Source: Coprinus comatus
Lineage: Eukaryota; Basidiomycota; Agaricomycetes; Agaricales; Agaricaceae
DNA length: 64,000 nt
Assembly: GCA_034638255.1 (NCBI GenBank)
Contig: JAWPGT010000078.1
Span: forward strand, 1 to 64,000
Direction: 5' to 3'
The notes under the pieces are model-generated. The model saw only the letters and a list, made by a program, of their open reading frames with translations, did no database searches and was not told where the DNA came from. This document shows, piece by piece, positions 58,661 to 64,000 of this stretch. The position numbers and the translations under genes are program-made. Every line of letters begins with the position of its first letter. The stretch's first letter is position 1.

Positions 58661-60099
58661 GATTCTCATTTTCCTCTATTTTTCCTAATCCTCCACCACA
58701 TGTCACAACATCCATGTGCATTTACACGCCACTCTCTCTTTCTAGAGTCCTCAACCCATATAGCTCACACATGGACCACGAATAAATCAGACTTGAAGTG
58801 GTCAGAGGAAAGGTAGCACAGAAATCTTGTGTTCGAACTATATGCACAAAATTCCAATCAACTACATTGTGTAAATGACAATGAGACTCACGAAGAAGGA
58901 AGAAAGTACTCTCACGAGTTGGACACAGTGAACGAGATGACATTGTCATCAATTCTCCACTGCTATACATGTGTCGCTATACAGCAAAGTGGTATTCGGA
59001 ATAGCCTAATCCGACAATGCTTGGACCTTCCATGAACACATTGTCAACGATCAAGATATAACATTCGCTGGAAGTGTGGTGGTGAGAAATTGTATTGTTA
59101 AGATTCCTAAAAGAAACAGGAATATTGAAAGCGAGACGAGTACAGAGCTATAAACAGACTCATGGGGATGAATTAGAGCTCGGCCGTGAGGTGTATACAT
59201 TCCATAGCCACGTAATGTTCCATGAGATTGACACAGTTAGGTTCAAGCGCTTTGTTCCATGGTATGGTTGTGAATCTTAATATGTCCGAATAGGTATAAC
59301 AGTCGAGGCGTGTGCTTTTTTTAGGGTCAACACCATCAGATGAAGATGTTTTGTTAAGCTGGCCAGATCCACTGCAGTATTGGATCTGGCGTTGCATTCA
59401 AATTTATCGCTGATGAATTGAAATTTTCACTTCGATATAAGTAATAGCAGAGTTCGCATTAGGTGAATGAAGTTGGGAATCTTAGGAGGACAAGGGTAGA
59501 ATGGACAAAATTGGGTTCCAGCATTGAGTACATTTCTTCTGTTAATTACTTTGAAACAACCTTTCCAGTGTATTTCTTATGCAGTTCTGTGAGATATATG
59601 TGGGAAACAATGAACTTGCGACATACCAGAAGTCCCTGGATGTTCCATGTTTTCCTCCATTTTTCCTGATCCTTGATCAGTTGTTGAGTATATACCCATA
59701 CTGCATAGACGATATGATTCACCATATCTCTGATCCACACCCCATGCCTGGATGTCTTAAAATTGGGATACGAAGACAGTGTGTGGGAATGTTCAAAGCT
59801 GAGTCAAATGTGAACCGGCAGAGAGAGGCATGACGGGCTGGTAACCCAGAGTTAGCAGGAAAGACGCGTGGATTCAGGAGCAAGATAGACGACGGTAGTG
59901 TAGGTTGAGGGTGTCATTACGTCAATGACGTCATCCCATTCTCCAAAGTGTAATAAATGGCCTGGAGGAGCATGGTCAGCACATCGAGGAAGAAACGTAG
60001 GCTAACATTACTGAGGATATAAAGCACACTGGCCATCGTGAAATCATAAATATCATTTGGAACACAGTGTATAATGAGGATAAACCCGAGACGGCATTC
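58661..60099. other. Spacer between duplicated blocks, scraps only
   Basis: No gene recognised. Short diverged repeats of neighbouring sequence occur (CGACATACCAGAAGTCC at about 59618 resembles 58638 and 14153). A hydrophobic minus-strand frame at 60195-59917 (SLRFFLDVLTMLLQAIYYTL) aligns loosely with 57310-57220. Confidence 0.35.
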
Positions 60100-61150
60100 A
60101 GTCGTCCTTGCTGAATACCCAACCGATGACTTCGGTAACCTTGAGTAGTAGTTGACAACCTTGAACAAATGAAATTGTAGTAGTAGGAGTGCCACGCTGA
60201 AGGATATTATGAATTCGTTTGGATACTCTGCGAGACCCGATGACTTGCAACATCGGCTTCTGTGATTAAATCCCCACTCCTAATTTTGAGGCTGATACGT
60301 CATCCGCATGATGAGAGAAATATGAAGGCTGACGAACTTGATCACATAGGTGCTGGTCTCTTTTTTCTTCCTCCACAACCATTCCCACTTCCATTTCCAT
60401 TCACCCTTTCCTTTCCGCTTGGATCTATTCCTCGTAAAACCTGAGGTCTGATAACCGGGCTTGCCATCGCCACGGTGGTGTTCCAACTTGACTAACACGA
60501 ATACCACTTCCTCTTGGAGAAACAAGTTCCACAAGATAATCGTACTGTTCCCTTCAACCCCAATTTCTCCATAATCACTCGCGTTCTGAAGGCTTTCGTA
60601 GGTGAGCAAATGCGTCATGTTGCGACACATAAGAGACACCGTATAGGTTTACAATCACATCGAACTCTGGATCGTACATGACTCGCAAATCTAGACATAT
60701 AAATAAAACAAAATTCAGTGATAACGTCGGAAAGGAGCGTGCCAGGATGGATCACCTTTATTTAATCCCTTCAACCATATCCCAGTACTCTTTTGAAACC
60801 TAGAATCCATACATCCAAAAGGATGTCTATACAGTTTACAAATGCCGTCCAAACATCCGACACTAAAACTTGGTCTCGAGTCTCACCGCTGTCAATGTCA
60901 AGTTGATACACCGACTGATCACTGCTTGCAGCTTCAGGCTCGTCATCGAAGACTTCCTGAATATTCGAGTCAGCTGTGAGTGGGTGGATGAGCAGGAACA
61001 AGGACAGGCGAAGGAGGAGGAAACGGGAGTGTGGAGATAGGTGGTAGTAACATCCTATTATTGTTTAGATTGATTTGGAGGTGTAATATGCGATAGGTAG
61101 GCCGGATCCATGAGCAACGAAGACAGAGAGAATAGCGCTGATCGAGCGAG
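60100..61150 (-). pseudogene. Decayed paralogue of the Zn-cluster hypothetical gene
   Basis: It is co-linear with 55000-56285. A minus frame at 61001-60771 shares AASSDQS.YQLDID..ETR.QV.VSD.W, then shifts frame. The Cys-cluster exon and the CGACATCGGCTTC/TGTGATTAAATC segment (about 60245-60280) are recognisable only as DNA. Frameshifts and lost Cys codons mark it as a pseudogene. Confidence 0.6.
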
Positions 61151-62650
61151 CAAGATGCAAGGGAAGTGAAGGATGCTGCAGAGTAAAAGAGAGGGAGAGA
61201 AAGAGAGGGAGCAGCTGAGAACCAACACGACGGATTATACCAAGTCATTTCGGATCAGTACTAGAACCTCAGGGAGATCCTCAAAGTCTCAACCCAAACT
61301 AAGAAGAAAAACCAAAAAAAAAGCAATTGTAACTGCGCAGCGGAGACATGCACCACGTTCCAGGAGGAATAAACTTGCTTGAAGTGATATCCGATGTTGT
61401 TGGCCACATGTTCTGAACGAGCCAGCGTAGATCGAGTGAAGCAGAGGGTACCAGTTGCTGGTTGAGGGGAAAGAAGTCGTTGACGTAATGTCACCAACTG
61501 CAAAGTACAGAAATGCACTGACCAGGTCCAACCACGTTGACCGAACCAGGCTCCTTCATCACTGCTAAAGCTCTCTTTCACTGATTGGAAGCACATTAAA
61601 TCATCCGTCGCCACTTACATCAACCTTTCGGGGTGAGTTCATGCTGTATTTACTCAATCTAATGGCTGAACAAAATCCATATGTTCAGTTGTGTGTCTTT
61701 GTACAGTGACTGACCATATCTTAATGGCCCATGGAGTAGAGGTTATGCAAGAGCTTCACCTCATACAAATTAACTCCCAAGAACTACGGAACTTTGGCCA
61801 CTGAGTGCATGATACAAGCCATCGCTGAAAACATCATCACCCCTCCTCAACAATACACATCCCCAATCACAATCACTTTCGACGAAATTTGCACCAGCTC
61901 ACTGTCCATGCTGCTCACAGTAATGTCGCTTATCGGAAGAAGGGGCTGGGATTGACTAGAGTCGAGGCGTTACAGACCTTAGAACTGGGGAAATGAGATA
62001 GAGGCTCCAGGAATCGACACATGTTATTATCCGGTGAGTTGTTTCTCGTTCGACTGTGTAGTACAGTACTCCCAAAGCTCACTCTCGCTCTCAGCCAACA
62101 ACATCACTTCAAATTTCTGTTGCAATCACAGCTAGGATTGTGTTTCATGAACCTATGCTTCAAGCAAGTGAATTGCCAAGGTTATTATGGTGAACAAAAG
62201 GACCAGTAATATTTATCTTGTAAGTTCTTTCTTTCCTTATTCCACACCATCGATCATCTTCACGTTCTTTGATAAACTTTTTCATCTACAGGAACCTCCA
62301 GGAAACCTCCTAAACTCGTGAAAAAGATACGTACGTTCTCAATCCTACTACAGAAAATAGATGTATCTGTATCTTTTGTATATTCGGTTTTGTGGCATTG
62401 TCTATGATAAATCACAGAGATTATTGGCTGTCTCTTTTGACATTGTAGAGATCAATAATGTCATTTCGACAGAGGAGTAAAATTGGTCTATGTATGCTTG
62501 AAAACGAGGTGAGTTTTACGTTTTTTCTTCTTTCATTTCTTTCCTTTTCCCTCTTTTTCATATTCCATTTCCTGAAACACATACCCATCGGACATCGTTT
62601 TAAAGTAACTCATTTCAATACTTAATGCGTACCACGATCTTTGATCGAAT
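60100..62650. repeat. Segmental duplication, copy 2
   Basis: The shorter, more decayed partner of 54990-58660. Boundaries are approximate because homology fades gradually. Confidence 0.65.
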
Positions 62651-63513
62651 TGAGTGTCACTGACATTGATTATATCCCGCCAACTTCTACGCCCATTAAA
62701 ACCCTTCGACGACCCTCGTACCAAGAGTTCTGATACAGTACAAGACTATCTTCATCATCACGCTCTTCCTCAACTTTCGAATCAAACGGATTCAACTTCC
62801 TATTAGGAATCCAGTTTGGAGTGTTCCTTTTCATGTTCGTTGGCTTAATCCAAACCATGATCTCCCAGTTGTCTGCTTATATTCCTGACGCAATATCCTT
62901 TTCGCTGAGGGTTACAGGTACGACTCCTTTCATAACTTTAATTTCAATACTCTGACGTCCCATCGTACTCACAAGGATTCCCTCAATAGTGATCTATGGC
63001 AACAACAAACGAGAAACAGTGCAACTAGAGTACTGTGTATCTTTGATACAAATCATGCCGCTATTATAATTCATGGTGCAACCTTGTAGTAGAAAGATGT
63101 ACTTTGTTACGTTAATGAATATGGTTGCACAATAAGATGGACAAGAGGTTTCAAAGAGGGAAACAAGGACCATGTCGGTGTGTGAGATGAATATGATAAG
63201 TATGTAGCACATCTCCATCAATTGAGTACAATATACTATATCTACCCTTTTCTACGACTCCTTTTTCAATCCTTGTTTCGTTAACTTTCCAATGATAAGT
63301 ATATCATCTCAACTCCTTGAGAATCAAATATGTATTCATATACCGTTGGAGATAATTACATATATTGGCATCAACCTCTCCTCCAATCATTACTATAAGA
63401 GTCCAAAGAATAAATCATGTCACCCCCTCATTCTGACAATTCGAATGTTTTCGGAGAACCACCAGATTGCAATATCATGTTTCGTTACACAGATTCTGTT
63501 CCAACACGAGTGG
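62651..63513. other. No gene seen
   Basis: AT-rich sequence without a convincing exon chain; open frames are short and mixed. Nothing recognised. Confidence 0.4.
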
Positions 63514-63936
63514 TTAAGCCTGAGGACCAGTCAACTCTTCGGGATGATAATGTGTAGACAGAGATGGAGTCGATGGAGTTCTTTGTAGATCTTGTACCGC
63601 AAAGGACAAGGCTTGGTTTACGGTCCCAAGTCGAGCGACGTCTGGTTGTGAGGAGGGAGTGATAACGTGTGAATCTTGACTGGTGGATGTCTCGTTGGGA
63701 AGAGGTGATGTGGGCCAACTGGATGCGGAAGTTGAAATCACATTCGTGGCTGGTGGGATTGTTGGCCTAGCAGGCACAACTGAAATATTATTAGATGAAT
63801 GTTGTTCAAAATCTTGCGATGATGAAAGAACCGGTGAGACTGCATTTCGAGCACCAACGCCCGATGTCGTAGCTGTTTCGTGAAAATTGTAGGATTGCAA
63901 GGGAGCTGGCAAGGAGGGTGTAGTAGATGTAGGCAA
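63514..63936 (-). CDS. S/T/P-rich hypothetical frame, paralogue of 13785-14054
   Basis: A 140-codon frame without a domain, rich in Ser, Thr, Pro and Asn. It matches the left-flank fragment beside copia 1 over most of its length (NFHETAT, SSSQDFEQHSSNN, PPATNV, SSWPTSPLPNE). It is probably one exon of a larger gene that continues past the window end. The first ATG is at 63936; an upstream exon is likely. Confidence 0.4.
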   Translation of the reverse strand: MPTSTTPSLPAPLQSYNFHETATTSGVGARNAVSPVLSSSQDFEQHSSNNISVVPARPTIPPATNVISTSASSWPTSPLPNETSTSQDSHVITPSSQPDVARLGTVNQALSFAVQDLQRTPSTPSLSTHYHPEELTGPQA

Positions 63937-64000
63937 TGCTGCAGTAGAATATATTGCTGGAGTGACTTGGTCAGTTATTCCATCGTGTAAGTCTGTTTCA

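Overview
The window looks like nuclear DNA of an Agaricomycete-type basidiomycete. The evidence is short introns of about 50 bp with GT..AG ends, a Plavaka-type transposase gene, a DUF6535-type membrane protein gene, and Ty1/copia and chromodomain Ty3/gypsy elements of fungal type. Most of the window is transposable element sequence, much of it nested. I see no tRNA, rRNA or CRISPR.

Layout. 175-3867: an 11-exon Plavaka transposase gene with two in-frame TGA codons. 3868-7528: mostly unrecognised sequence, with a CT-rich repeat (5969-6375) and a small spliced hypothetical gene (6509-7118). 7529-13736: copia element 1, nearly full length, with a 5' LTR truncated at its TATA box. 13737-15524: minus-strand host gene remnants. 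15525-51384: a 36-kb pile of retrotransposons that appears to split a DUF6535 gene. Its parts in order are gypsy fragment B (minus, 15525-17542), full-length gypsy A (plus, 17543-26494), gypsy E of another family (minus, 26495-33536), gypsy fragment D (minus, 33537-34840), a solo copia-like LTR (34907-35330) inside 5'-truncated copia 3 (34887-37829), and gypsy C (plus, about 37849-51384). C is interrupted by very young copia 2 (43103-49740, TSD ATTGG) and by a solo LTR (50691-51038, TSD CTGTC). 51385-52440: 5' part of the DUF6535-type gene. 52441-64000: degenerate host sequence with a tandem segmental duplication (about 54990-58660 and 60100-62650) and a Zn-cluster hypothetical gene plus its decayed copy.

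The most interesting system is the gypsy family A/B/C/D. It is a chromovirus with (i) a primer-binding site complementary to the predicted 5' end of its own mRNA, as in Tf1/sushi self-priming; (ii) tandem ~50-bp leader repeats whose hairpins show compensatory changes; (iii) pol in the -1 frame of gag at a U5 tract that runs into the gag stop; and (iv) a third ORF of about 681 codons with two CCHC zinc knuckles, whose ATG overlaps the pol stop (ATGA) in both copies that keep the junction. Element E carries a different extra gene: an antisense ORF with a Zn2Cys6 cluster.

Almost every element is broken by TGA codons. In the cases where an intact copy is in the window, these are CGA>TGA changes, which points to CpG deamination.
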